Origin: Atrichornis clamosus
Lineage: Eukaryota; Chordata; Aves; Passeriformes; Menuridae
DNA: 64,000 nucleotides
Assembly: GCA_013400975.1 (NCBI GenBank)
Contig: WBMZ01011550.1
Location: forward strand, 62,001 to 126,000
Direction of reading: 5' to 3'
Position numbers and translations under genes: made by a program. Below, piece by piece: positions 13,718 to 25,962 of this stretch (the first letter of the stretch is position 1; every line of letters begins with the position of its first letter). The notes below the pieces were generated by a model. The model searched no databases. It was given only the letters and a program-made list of their open reading frames with translations, and was not told where the DNA came from.

Positions 13718-14827
13718 CTGTAATAGAAGATACCAGTTAAGCATCAGAATTAGCCTTTCATCAGTATTTTGAGTTGAAATTACAAGATAATTCAAAGAAT
13801 TAAAGCCTATACATTTCATCCTGCTTAGTAAAACATCGGTTAGGACTAGAAGACACTAAAACAATTATTCAGCTGATATGACCTAACTGAGGAGCTAAAA
13901 GAAATACAGGAACAATCAGTATATGAAATAGTTTTCTTTCCAAGATTTGGCTTCCTAAACATTTTTGAAAAAATTCTATTATTATTTTATGGGAAAAAAA
14001 CAGGAAATAAGGTGTTAAAATAACAAGCTTCTCCATGCTGGCAAAACACATTGGTTTGCCCAGTAATCTAGAAATAAATTCATTAAGACATTTAAGTAAC
14101 TAGCATAAACTAAGTGTTCTTTCCATTCCCATTGCAGAATTTCAAAAGTCAAAAGCAGGGGAAACATTTTCACAGATGAAATGCCACCTACAATGATCCC
14201 AGTAACACTCTAGAAATAGTTTTTGTTATGGTATGGCGAATTTCGCAAATGCAAAAGGATCTGGACAAGTTTTAATTGGTATGTCTGCAATTGTAGCAAA
14301 GGTTTTCTCATCTATCCGTTCTCATAATACAGGGTCCAGATTTTCGTAACTGAAGTCCCAACACGCCACAATTTAACTTTTGCTGTGAACAGGAGATATA
14401 TATTTTGCCTAAAGATACAAGATGAAAAAGCAATCCCATCAATAAGTGTGTTCCTATCAGAGACAGGTTTTTCAAAGCTAAGACTTCGCATTTTTGTTGG
14501 AGGAATAGTAATAAAGCCAGTGCTCCTAGCAATGGGAAAAGAGAGCTTGCACATTACGCAAGATTTTAATGAGATAGCACGTAAGCTGAGAAATTGCAGT
14601 GTATTTTTTCCCTAAAGAAGTTTCCCCCTTAGCTTTAAACTAAAACTTGCTCATTCACATGAGTAGCTTGCAATTAACTTCACGTTACCCATGGATATAA
14701 TTCCAAACATCCTGCTTGACTGTGTTCAATTTTCTTCTACAAGATCAGTATTTTAGAATATAGAACATTAATAACTGCTCCTAGCAGGGTAGACTTATGC
14801 AGATTCACCCAGCGAATGGACCATTCA

Positions 14828-14850
14828 CTCCATTCACCTAGAGAATGGAG
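14828..14850. repeat. Short inverted repeat, 8-bp arms
   Basis: Arms CTCCATTC and GAATGGAG are exact complements separated by 7 bases, in SNAP23 intron 1. A nearby GAATGGACCATTC adds further pairing. This may be a chance hairpin. Confidence 0.6.
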
Positions 14851-16547
14851 CTATTCACAGCTCTTCACAGGAAGTGTGTATAACTCAGTGGGTGAACTGA
14901 AATCAAGACACCGAAATCCCTTTGAGCTGAAGTACTTCATGATTTAAAGAATATTTCAGCAGGTCTGGTCTTCAACTAGCATGAGACTATGGCTCTAGGA
15001 GATTTTTCTAAAGTTGATGTCAAGGCAGGTTAGTTTTTGCTATCATTAAAAAAATACTTTAAAAAATTAAAATCAAGATAGCCTCACACAAGGCCTCTAA
15101 ACAGCTCTGTTTGCAGTAGTCCAATTTCAGTATGTAATCATTGAATTATCTTTTCATTCATAGGCTTAAGGTCCTGTCATGAGGTTTATTTCAGGCAGCC
15201 CAGTCCCAGCTTTGAATTTAGGAATGCCCTTCAAACTGATTTGCACAACTAAGGACCAGTAAACCTGGAACAGGGAAGAAAGTACCTATTTTCACTGAAT
15301 TAGAATAAGCAAAGGAAAATGACATCAAGCTAGTTCTTTGGATGAAGATCTTACAATCACTTAAAATTCAGAAACTGTATGAAATTTCAATTATATAGTT
15401 GCATTGAACAAGCGGTATCTCGATTATTGCAATTGTTGCAGGCTTGGCTGCCTTTCCCTGCTTTGAGTGCCACCATTCAAGTACTGTTGAAACTTGGAGC
15501 CATAAAACACATCTCATCTTGGATATTGAAATGAATATCACATCCCCGCCCTACGAGTATAATGACTTCTCAAGGTTCCCACTGTAATTGCAGAATAAGG
15601 CTGGAAATGCAGCTGTATTCCCAGCGTAACCTGGAGATGTCTTTTTCAGCAGCCTAGAGTTCTGCTTCCCCTTGCCGCTGAAGATTTAGACTATCCAGAA
15701 GTTCACATACTAGCATAAGCACAACTGCAGGCTGTACAATGTAATCCCAGTTTAGAACCTGTGTTTGAGTTACCCAAGAGCCATATTGCAGCCAACAATA
15801 TACAACAAAACAGCTTCTTGGCTTTTGAGGTAAGACGTGACAATAACATTCTCAGACATGAGCATTTGTTCATAAAAGAAGTCTTTAAAGGGTAGTAAGG
15901 CTTACCTTTGAACAGTTGCTTGCAAGTACATTATACTACTACCTTCATGCCAAGAAAGCATCCAAAATCTGAAGAGTATATACTTTTTATCAAAAACTGA
16001 GTTTTGTGTTTTATTCAATACTGCCAGAACACTGTCCTGTGCTACTAGAACCACAAGTTCATGGAAAAGCCATTGAAAAACAAACCAGCAGTGAGGCAGG
16101 AATAGAAAGGCTACAGCAGTCAGCACTTCCAACTCACAAACTAGGAATACTAGGTGGTGCAGTTTGGAAGGTAACTACATGAAGTTACAAATTAACTTCA
16201 GACTGTCATGAATTAAGGTGAGGACTGAAGCTCACATATACTTTATGAATAAAAGCACAGTTGTCGAGCCTGTGATTAATTTAGTGAAGTCCTACGAAAG
16301 ATAATGCCATGCTGAAATATGATAGTAATTACATCAAGAGACACAGCAATCACATGAAGAGCTACTTCATGTACTATTAGCTATCAAACTATTTCCCCTC
16401 CACTTGGACATGTTTACGTTAGCTGACAAAGGAACTGACAACCCAGTTTTGATACAAGGCAGCCAGCAGTAACACACTAAACCAGAAAGTATCTGGTTGC
16501 ATCTGTTATCAGACAATGGCTTGAAAACACAAGTATTTGCCACCAAA

Positions 16548-17405
16548 TCACAGAATAGGTCAGGTTGGAAGGGTCATCTGGTGCAACCTCCCTGATCAAG
16601 GAGAGTCATCCTAGAGCACATGGCATAGGTTACATGCAGATGATTCTTGAATATCTCCAGTGAGGGAGACTCCACAACCTCCCTGGGCAACTGTTTCAGT
16701 GCTCAAACACTAACACAGTAAAAAAGTTGTTCCTCATGTTCAGGTGGAACTTCCTGTGCATCACTTTCTGCCCATTGCCTCTTCTCCTATTGCTTGGCAC
16801 TAAAAAGAGCCTGGCTCCATCCTCTGACACACTCACTTCAAACATTTATAGCCATTGATGAGCTCCCCTCTCAGTCATCTCTTCTCAAGGATAAACATGC
16901 CCAGCTTCCTCAGCCTTTCCTCACAAAAGAGATGCTCCAGTCCCTTAATCATCTTTGTAGCCCTCCAGTGGAGCCACTCCAGGAACTCCACGTCCCTCTT
17001 ATACTGAGGAGCCCAGAACTGGCCACAGCACTCCAGATGTGGCCTCACCAAGGCTGAGTAGAGGGACAGAATCACCTCCCTTGACCTGCTGGCAATGCTC
17101 TTCCTGATGCACCCAGGATACCATTGGCCTTCTTGGCCACAAGGGCACTGCTGGCTCATGGACAGCTTGTTGTCCACCAGGACCCCCAGGTCCTTCTCCA
17201 CAGAGCTGCTCTCCAGCAGTTCAGCCCCCAACCTATGGTGGTGCCTGGGTTATTCTTCCCCAGGTGCAGGACCCTGCATTTGCCTGTGTTGAATTTCAGT
17301 CAGTTTCTCTCTGCCCATCTCTCCAACCCGTTGAGGTACTTCTGAAGGGCTGCACAGCACTCTGAAGTCTCAGCCACTCCTCTCAGCTTTGTGTCATCAG
17401 CAAAC
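16548..17405 (-). mobile_element. CR1 LINE fragment, 5'-truncated, 3' end present
   Basis: On the plus strand it starts with the reversed CR1 3' end (atcacagaataggtcaggtt) and runs about 860 bases, so the element lies on the minus strand, in sense with SNAP23. A minus-strand frame at 16875-17231 encodes the C-terminal part of the CR1 reverse transcriptase polyprotein, with recognisable pieces such as EKDLGVLVDNKLSMSQQC, SRSREVILSLYSALVRPHLE and FWAPQYKRD. The 5' part (endonuclease and most of the RT) is missing, as is usual for CR1. It is an inactive copy. Confidence 0.93.
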
Positions 17406-20400
17406 CAGTTTTAACAGCTGACAGACAGGCTTTTTGTTCCCCAAGCTTGCTCATAGCTTCCTGAATAGCTCCACTGCCAACCAGCAAGAAGTTCTATAGA
17501 AAAGCACAGCATTCCTTCCACTTTCCTCCAAATCAATGGTATTTGGTCTTGAACCCATTTATAAATTGACCTGACAATGAAGAAATCCAGCTTCAAGACA
17601 TGGAGGAAAAACCCTTCCACACAGACACAGAGGGAAGAAAAGTTACTTCCAGGATTCTTCAAAGCTGAGGCATGCATGTGCTTATCTTCCGATGCTCATA
17701 TTTGGACACCTGTAGTCTTTTGCGTCTTGAGAGATGAAACTGTAATTTAAAGTGATGACTCATAAAATTCCTAGGATAAATTACACCTATGTGTGAGTAA
17801 GCGAAGTAAAACCATTCAGAACACCTGGTGAAGCGATAAATGCTCTGACAATCTTTTATCACAGATAATAGGACACAGCTATTTGCTGATCTTTTCTGAT
17901 CATTTCTTGAGGTCTTCTGTCACTGAAAAGTGACAGAATCTTTCTCTAGACTTCCCAGCAAACTTACCCATCCTCACTTTTCAGATATTGCCCTTAGAGC
18001 TACGTAAAACAAGACAGCATATCCTTCTTAAGACAGGCATAAGAAAGCAAGCTTTTTGAATTAGTTTGATTATAATGTCTGTTTAAAGTTGAATATCCCA
18101 ACCAAATGCATTAGACTCAAAAAAGCCATAGTTTTACTCCTCTTAGTTTGCAGCATTGCTTTTGTAAGCACACACACAGCCTGCACAGTAGCTCTGCAGA
18201 AGCAATTAGTGACATTAGGCAGAATAGAAAAAGGCATTCCCTAAGCAAATAAGACTTCTCACCACACAGCACTTTAAAACCTTAAAAACGCACAAAACAG
18301 TAATTTAAAATAAACAAAATATTTCCAAAAAAGGCTGTTTCTGAAGATTTAAATACACACTCGATAGTTCCAGGGCTAGTTGGAATAGCTGAACATAGCA
18401 GGTGCCTTTTGTGCAAGATATCTCTGAAGAAATTTTAACACCCAAGATGAGGCCACTTGTATCGAAATAACTCAGCTGTTCCAACTCAACACAGTATACA
18501 CACATAAAGAAACAATACTTGTTTCCCCATCTTTCTGCCTGGGAATCATAAAGTACCCTTTGAGGTATCCAGCTCTTATGTTAATGGTATATTATGAAAT
18601 TATTTGATACCCAAAGCATTAAGATTACTCAATAAAGACAAAATATACAGAGAGAAAAAAACTTGATATGGATAAAGTGTACTTGACATGTATTTTTGTT
18701 ATGATAACATTTGCTAAGACAAGCATTAATTTTAATATCGATGTTCAATAACTATTTTCTTTGCTTTCCCTCTCCTACCATTTAAAAAATCCTAGCCACA
18801 AAGTAACCAAAGTAAAAAAACCCAACAGCCAGCAAAGATATTTCAAAATTATATTATAACAATATTCTTCTATTTTACTTTAATTTTCTTTCTAGACTGG
18901 CAAGTTTTAAACAAGAATCTAATATGCCTAAATACAAAGCAGTACTCCTTTAAAGAAGGATGTGATGTCAGCTGTATTTACTTTTTGTTATCAAACACTT
19001 TTCTGCAGGATTTGCTCAGTTAAACACATTTCAGAGCAACTCCCCTTCTGCCCCTTTCATAGAAAGGCCTGGTACCTACAGACTATGCAAAAGTAAACTT
19101 GCTACAAAAAAAGATACTTCTTGAAGTAACTGGGCTCATGAAACTTTTCTTGAATGAAACTTAGTTGAGATAATGGATGTGTTGTAGTCTATCATTGTCT
19201 TATAAAAAAGGAAAGTTAACTGAGAAACAAGAGCAGCAAGGAAATAAATGCAAGACCTGCAAAACGTAAGAACCTAATTTTTACTGCCATGCTTTATTTT
19301 GGAGATTGTGGGGGCAGAAAGAGTTCTTTGAAATTCCAATTACAACCTAAAGCTTTAGATCTCTTCACAAGACTACTCAGTTACTTATCCTGTAAGTTCA
19401 TCACTTTAATATATATCAAAACTATGATATTGCTGCCCAAGCCAGTTGAGGCTGGATTAGTCTTGTTACTTCTATCTCTTGAACAAGAGGACCAACGAGG
19501 AATGAGGAAACAAACTTCAATCTGCATAGCCTTTTTTCCACTTACTCTGCATTTAGTCATGGCTCCAAAAATCCTGAAAATCTTTCAATTCACTCTTCTA
19601 TGTGAAGTTGTTAGGTTGGAGAGGACTGAGGAAAAGGCAAAGCAAAGGTGATTTTACAGATCTGTTTAAAACCTCAAGATGTTTCGTGCAAAAGAATGAG
19701 GGACATGATGAGCACTTTTGGGCTGATTTTAGCACAGTGCCAGACCCATTCAAAGCGCTGCTGGCTTAGAGGTCTTAGTTTGGTTAATCAACACACTCAT
19801 ATAGCACCTGAAGCATTTTAGTAGGTTCTTTGTCTAACTTGAAAAAACTGGAAGGTGACACAGACTGATGTGAGCTATGGCTATGTCTATATCAGCAGTT
19901 TTTTCTGTTTGTGAGAGTACTGTGCAAATTTTTGCTTGGGAAAAGCACTTCGCACATTGCCACATTTGAGGTGGATCAGTCACAAGCATTAAATCAGTGT
20001 TCTGTCCCAACCCCAATTATTGGGCTGACATCTGCCAAGCCAGGACTTTCTTAGTGCAACAGAAGCAAATGCAGTGTTAGCAATACCCACAGCAACCTAC
20101 TGTCTGCATATACACGTCTTCAAGTTTAAATATCTGCTTCTGATCAGAAAGCTAAGGCAGCATCACTTCATCCAACAGCAGTTCACTGGCTGGGTTTCCT
20201 GACAAAAGGCACATTAAAAACTTTGGGGGGAAAAAGACAAAGCATTTGAATTGACAGACCCTTGAGATCAACGTACTGTAGTACACATCCAGCAACAACA
20301 TAGTCATCTTTGCCATTCACCTTCCCAGACTACACAGTAAAAAATTAACATGAAATCCTTTTTTGTTGTCTCTCTCACTGGCTTAAGATACTCCTCTACA

Positions 20401-23398
20401 CCACTAAGCGTTTTTCTTACAATTGTTTTAATTTTCATTCAGAATGACTTGCCAACTGGAAGCCAGCTATTTATGCCAACACACTCAGTTTATAATGTAA
20501 AAAAGTTTCAAAAGCCATTACAACAGTGAGATTTTTGTGATTTTTTTCAATACCAATAATATTCTGAGGTTTATAAGACACTTCCACAGTAATGAAAGCT
20601 ATAGCAGGCAATTTACATGGTTTTGAATATGCTTTTCTTCAGCACTTAGCTGAGAAGCAATTTTAATGCTTATTAGCTCTAGGGAAAAAAGAAAACTTAA
20701 TTCCTTGCATTATGACAGTCACAGCACATTAAGGTTGTGCTGTCCAGAGCACTCAAAACCCTTACAGGTCTTCATGAATTTAAATTAACTGCAGGGTACC
20801 ACAAGGCCTAATAAAGTGCTTACCAATTACACTGTCCATATCTGGACAGGGAGAGGCTGACAAAAGTGACAAGTTTTCTTAAACCAAACAAGTCTACTTG
20901 CAACAGACCAATAAATTGTTTTGATTGCTTGCACTTTCACAAACCCACCTTGAATAAAATTTTTGTCCTGCATTTCTGACTGACAAGGAGCAGTTTTGTG
21001 CCTCTGACAGGCTGAATATCTTTCAGAAATTTGTCATATATCCATCACACTTGCTACATATCATAAACTAATTCCTTACTCACCATCTGATGGTCCCCTA
21101 TTTGCACCTACTCATTTTGCTGTGAAGTTACACTTTTAATCAATATCACAAACTTCTCTTCCTCCTTCACTGATAACTTGTAAACTAGAAGCTAAGCAAA
21201 AATGTTTACTAATTGTTGTGGGTTTGGGTTTTTTTTTTTTCTGTTAAGGATATTTTGGTAACATCAGTAATACACAGCAGACTGTGCCTTGGTTCCATAA
21301 ATGAAGAACAAGTAAGACATCCACAATTTTCTTGTGAGTAGGAAGTAAAGTAGGGGAAGAAGAAACCAGCATAATACTTTTGGCCATGCAAGACAATAGC
21401 TGTGAGAATTGAAAGTTGGTACAAGATTATCTCCTTAATGCCAAAACCATAAGGCTTATTAAGACTGTCTTCTAAAATAATTTCTTCCTCTCTCTCTCTC
21501 AAAAGAAAGCTCTCTTTCAAGCTGTGAATAAAAACCATATAACCCTCAGAACGCGTTCTTGCCATGCTTACATTTTCTTGTTGCTGTCCTCTTCAAAATC
21601 CAGAAAAATTTTTTGGCATTTAAGAACTAAATGCTGAGTGGAAATGTGGAGTTGAGTGGAAAACATTCATACATGCATGTCCAAGTTACTCATTTTTATG
21701 AAGTTATGATATGAAAGAATCTTATCCTTTCTACTTCCAAATAACTATAATTGACTACCTCTTCATTTCAAATAAACCAGAAAGTAATATTTGTGCTTTA
21801 CCCTTTTAACAATCCACTACATAACAAAAATTCTTCAATTCCCAGTTTATGAGTTCTTTACTCGGATATTTCATATACATACTGGGGGGAAGAAATAGCA
21901 ACTATCCAGTACATCTACAAGTATGATTGAGAAATACAGCCTATGCCATCCTACCACATCCTACCACAAAGATAGGAACTAGGTGATGACACAACCCTGT
22001 TGTGGCAGCAACTGACTGAAAGCCAGTATCTCATGAGCTGTATTTTTAGCTGTCAGGGAATTGGTACAGCCTCCGGTGATCATGGAGTTCCTTCTTCTGT
22101 GAAGGGAGCTGTTGCCTTCCCCAAAGGATGGAAGAATTCATGAAACAGTATTCTTAGAAATGTGAATGTTTATTATGAATTTTCTGTGCATGATTGCAAA
22201 GGTCAAAAATTAGACAGTTTATCAGATATCTTTGCATTTAGGGATGGAGTTTTTTTGTTCTTTCAAATTCTTCGTATCACTAATATAAAAGAAGTTGGTT
22301 TTTTTTTTAATCCTTCCTCAACACAAACAGCTATCCTACTTGCTAGTTAGCTGAGATTCAGCCCAGCTAATGCAGGGTGGCACAAGGTATCAGCACCAGA
22401 ATATACTCCTCCACATAGTTATGTCTACAAGATAAATGAATAAAGCATCTGTGACCCTGGAAGAAGAGGCCAGGGCCCACAACCAAGACACTATTCTGCA
22501 TGCTTCCTGCTTTCTCTTATCAGCTTCCTGAACACACTGCACAGGGGCAAAAGCACAAAGAATAGGCGCTAGCAATGCCACCTCCTCTGTGCAGTGTGTT
22601 CAGTTCTATACTCAGCTCAACAATTCATTTCTGTTCCTGAAAAAGCCTCAGGAAACCTCCTCCACATCAGATACTGGCCAATACAAATTCACAGTCAAAC
22701 TCTGATCTACTTACAGACAGTAAGAGATTCCATTTCTTCTAAGGACACAAAGTGTGCAAAACAATAACCTACTTCAAAAACTGCAGAGCAGATGAGGTAT
22801 ATAGGTTATTATATTGCCAGTAAGCAAGAGTGCTCAATTCAATCACACAAGCAAGCAACTGACATCACAGGAGGCTTTTCCTTTGTCCCTAAACACCTTC
22901 CTACATAGCTGTTCTCTGTACAGCACAAAATCAGGTTTGTTTATGAAGGAGAAGTAAAGCAACACCCTTAGTTCTGAACACTGAGCATTTAGTGCCCTTT
23001 TTAAGGGAACAAAAAAGAATTAGGCAAATAGAGAGGTTGCATAAAGAAATTTCCCAAGTTCCTTCAGCTTGTTTACTTAAGGTGTCAAGTCATGTGCTGA
23101 TTTGATAACCTTCACTGTGTGAAGCAGAAGGCAAAGAAAGGAAAAAAAGTGAAAGATAAAGCCGAGTCTTCATCAGCTTCCCGGAAGGACTAAGGGCATA
23201 AAGACGTACAACTGAGAGAAGCACAAAAGCACTTCGATGTTTTTTGCTTCCTACATACCACTACAGCATCTTACAGATTAGTCTAAAGGCAGCAGGACCC
23301 AACATATAAGTTTAAGAAAACGCACCAAGGGGTGAGTTTTCTCCCGGGTTCTACTAAAAGCTCAGTTCACGGTCTCTCACCAAGCAAATAAAAATTAC

Positions 23399-23860
23399 CT
23401 GGACAAGGCACTGCCGCCCCCGGCAGGGGAGAGCCCTCGAGGCCTCCCCGCATACGGGCGGCGGGCGCAGCCCACCCCGAGGCGGGGGCTCGGACGGCCC
23501 GGAGCCGGACCCGGACCCGCGGCGCGCCGGCCGCCCCGTTACCCCGCTCAACCGATACAGAGCAGCCACCGCTGACCCAGCGCGGCCAGACTGGGCCAGG
23601 CCAGGCCAGGCCCACGCCAGGGAGGCCCCCGCCGGCCCCAGGCCGCCCCACACAGGGTGCTACGGGGCAGGAAGGCGGACACGGACCGGATCCGCCAGCC
23701 TACCACCCCAGCTGGGGCGCTGCAAGCAGACAAAACCCAGCCTATCGTACACCTACCGGCAGCACCGCCGCTCCCTTACGCCAGCCCGGGCCGCTCCTTT
23801 AAGCACCCATGTCCCGCCCGTCCCCGCTGCCGAGCGCCAGCCCGGGCGTCACCACCGCCC
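23399..23860 (-). other. SNAP23: Probable SNAP23 non-coding exon 1 (boundaries uncertain)
   Basis: The first coding exon has an acceptor upstream of its ATG, so a non-coding 5' exon must lie further right. Two good minus-strand donors sit in the CpG block: CAG|gtaatt after 23399, at the exact edge of the GC-rich sequence, and CCG|gtaggt after 23757. The exon may end at either, or both may be used. The upstream limit given is only a guess. Confidence 0.45.
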
Positions 23861-23898
23861 CCGGAAACAGCGGCCGGCCCCGCCCATCCGCCACCCCC

Positions 23899-23909
23899 AA
23901 TATGGCAGC
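23899..23909 (+). promoter_or_regulatory. YY1-like site
   Basis: AATATGGCAGC resembles the YY1 consensus AANATGGCGGC with one change. It lies in the SNAP23-proximal CpG block. Confidence 0.45.
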
Positions 23910-24007
23910 GGAAAGGACACGCCCGCGGCGCCCTCACACGGCCGCGGCCGGGGAACGCCGGCGCGTGCGGCTTGTGTACACCCAACGTGGTGCCACGCCA
24001 GGGCCGC

Positions 24008-24018
24008 TGCGCATGTGC
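24008..24018 (+). promoter_or_regulatory. NRF1-like site
   Basis: TGCGCATGTGC is one base from the palindromic NRF1 core TGCGCATGCGC. Such sites are common in CpG-island housekeeping promoters. Confidence 0.5.
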
Positions 24019-24027
24019 CAGCTTCCC

Positions 24028-24038
24028 GCATTCTGGGA
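24028..24038 (-). promoter_or_regulatory. ZNF143-like site on the SNAP23 side
   Basis: The minus strand reads TCCCAGAATGC, which matches the core of the ZNF143 (SBS) motif CCCANMATGC. It lies 10 bases from the NRF1-like site. Confidence 0.5.
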
Positions 24039-24912
24039 CGGGCTTTGCAGGGTGTCATCGCGGGCTGCGAGTGTGTGGTGTCGCTGCGGGGTGTGCGGTG
24101 CCTCGCGGTTCGGCCGTGCTGACCGGAGCTGCTGTAGCAAACAACGCGGTACAGAAATAGCCCTATTTTTATCAGCGGGGTTTTTCGCCAGTTATTACTC
24201 TGTATTAGGACAATACGTGTCAGCCCCCTTCTGTCACCAGCGGAGAGAAGGAGGGCAGAAAGGGCAAATTGCTGTTCGCAATCACAGACCTCATCCTTTG
24301 CAGATGAACAGGGCAGCCTTTCCTGAAATATATTCTCCTCGAGTGTGGATAACTTCTTCCCTGTGGAGGTTGCTGTCAGATCCCGTACCTGCTGTTCGGC
24401 TGTAAGCACTGCCGGCAGCTCTCACAGCATCACGGCCCGCATCAGCTTAAAGTCCCTCTTCCAGTGAAACTGCTGCAACCAGAGCTGGGCCTTGGTTTCC
24501 CTCCGCTCTCTCTGAGCATCTCGGGATGCTCTGAGCCCCTGCGTAGCTTGGCTTCATGAAAGATCCCAGTGGAGTACGGCTTACTGCACACTGCACAGCC
24601 TGGGCGCAAGCTCGCACCCTTGTCCTCCTCTCTTCCAAATCATCTCTGGAGCACTATTTCCCAGCCGCAGCCGCCCTGGCCGGTCTGGCCCAGCATGATG
24701 CCCGTGGCTTCTCGCTGCTAAGTACCCGCGTCTGCTTTGTAGAGCGGTAGCACGTGGCACTATACGTGTTTTTAGCGCTATATTTACACACAACAATAAC
24801 GGTTATTGTCTAATCGGTTGGTAAATGCCCCCAGCTAACCGCGGGTGCCGCTGCCCTCACCACGAAGTTCATCCGCCCGTCGGCTGTCCACTACCGTCCC
24901 GCTGCTGCCAGG

Positions 24913-24931
24913 ACTGCATTTCCCGGCAGGC
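24913..24931 (+). promoter_or_regulatory. ZNF143-like site on the ZNF106 side
   Basis: ACTGCATTTCCCGGCAGGC resembles the long ZNF143 motif (ACTACAATTCCCAGCATGC) with about four differences. It lies about 80 bases upstream of the CCAAT box. Confidence 0.4.
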
Positions 24932-24989
24932 CCCGCGGGCACGCAGGCGTGCCTCCCGGCGTGCAGCGCGGCGGCCTTCCCGCTGTCTC

Positions 24990-24994
24990 ATTGG
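24990..24994 (-). promoter_or_regulatory. CCAAT box (NF-Y)
   Basis: ATTGG within ctcattggctgg is an inverted CCAAT box in the usual NF-Y context. It is followed 17 bases on by a GC box (CCCCGCCC, 25011-25018). Both sit just upstream of the likely ZNF106 exon 1. Confidence 0.55.
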
Positions 24995-25039
24995 CTGGCC
25001 CGAGCTGTAGCCCCGCCCTACCGCGCGCCGCGGGTCTCT

Positions 25040-25163
25040 GCGGGGTGGGCCCGGCGCGGGTGCTGTGCGGGCGGTGGGTCCCGGGGTGGCGGCGGCCGGG
25101 CCTCCTCGCTCCCGCAGGGGAATGGGCTGCCGGGCCGCTGCCCTGGCGAGAGGCGTTCGATCC
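25040..25163 (+). other. ZNF106: Probable ZNF106 non-coding exon 1
   Basis: The donor TCC|gtgagtacc at 25164 is strong and lies where a 5' exon is expected, below the CCAAT and GC boxes. The first coding exon needs an upstream exon because it starts with an acceptor (ttttatttgcag). The 5' limit is approximate. The open frames crossing this exon run on into the intron and resemble nothing, so it is taken as UTR. Confidence 0.6.
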
Positions 25164-25947
25164 GTGAGTACCGGGGCTGCGCGGAGCAGAAGGCTTGGGG
25201 AGTGCTGTGGCCGCGGCGGCTGCCGGGGGTGATGGGGGTTGCTCCGGCTCTGGTGGAGTGGGCGGCCTGTGGAGGGCAGCGGGGTGAGCCCGGCGTCGAG
25301 GGGCTGCGGCAGTGGACATTTCGCCTTGGGGCGGGCATGCGCTTTGCTTTGCCTTGTGAGCATCCCTTATTGCTCTAGTGATCCCTGAACTTTGTTATCA
25401 TGCTAAATAACAGCTTCGTTAGAGCGGGCTCTCTGTCACAGGTGTGTAGCTGCCCTGCCGTCTCTTCATACTCACCAGGAGCGTTTCCGGGGATGAGGTG
25501 TGGCTTTGAGTACCCAGTTGCTTAGTTGCCTTCCTCATAGCAAACAGCTAAAAATGTGTCGTAGTGCAAGCATGTATGAATGTGGTGATAAATATCTGGT
25601 AATCTGAAAGGAGTGGGACTGCCAGCGTGAAACAAGTCATAATATTACAATGAAATATGAGGTGTTTGAAAGTAATCTTTCATCGTTGCATGCAGGGTAG
25701 TTCACATCCAAACTTAAGTTATATTCAGAACTGTTCTGGGATGCTTAGGAGCATCAGTTCATAAAAATGTGTGAAACATTGGATAGAAGTGGGATTGATG
25801 ATTGAAGTTCGTACTTCAGTATACTTCATTTGATGGTGGTATTGTAACAGTGTTCTCATGTAAGTAAAAAACCTTGCCTTTTCACCTTCCCTCCTATACC
25901 TGCTGAAGTGCAACTTTGAAGAACAGATATGTGAGGTGGTGTGACCT

Positions 25948-25962
25948 GAGAGAGAGAGAGAA
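25948..25962. repeat. GA microsatellite
   Basis: A run of GA dinucleotides followed by AAGAGG in ZNF106 intron 1. Confidence 0.8.

Larger units (their letters stand above)
13718..23398 (-). other. SNAP23: SNAP23 intron 1 (about 9.7 kb)
   Basis: This is the non-coding stretch between the first coding exon and the CpG-rich promoter. It holds one CR1 fragment (16548-17405) and otherwise AT-rich unique sequence. Open frames such as 19289-19651 have no recognisable domain and are treated as chance. A G/T-rich, T-run segment lies at about 21215-21241. Confidence 0.7.
23399..25350. promoter_or_regulatory. CpG-rich divergent promoter region between SNAP23 and ZNF106
   Basis: GC content and CpG count rise sharply at about 23400 and fall off after about 25350. 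There are two dense blocks (about 23400-24140 and 24820-25330) with a less dense middle. SNAP23 leaves to the left and ZNF106 to the right. GC boxes, a CCAAT box, an NRF1-like site, a YY1-like site and two ZNF143-like sites are visible, while no TATA box is seen at either end. This fits a TATA-less bidirectional housekeeping promoter. Transcription start sites cannot be placed from sequence alone. Confidence 0.85.

Noticed and set aside
16875..17231. 118-codon minus-strand frame as a host gene
   Set aside because: It is the C-terminal part of the CR1 polyprotein within a truncated LINE.
19289..19651. 120-codon open frame in SNAP23 intron 1
   Set aside because: No domain, no splice signals that would join it to a gene, and ordinary intron composition.
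23657..25378. Several long open frames on both strands in the CpG-rich region (up to 198 codons)
   Set aside because: GC-rich sequence has few stop codons. The frames overlap each other on both strands, are Arg/Ala/Pro-rich and match no domain I know.
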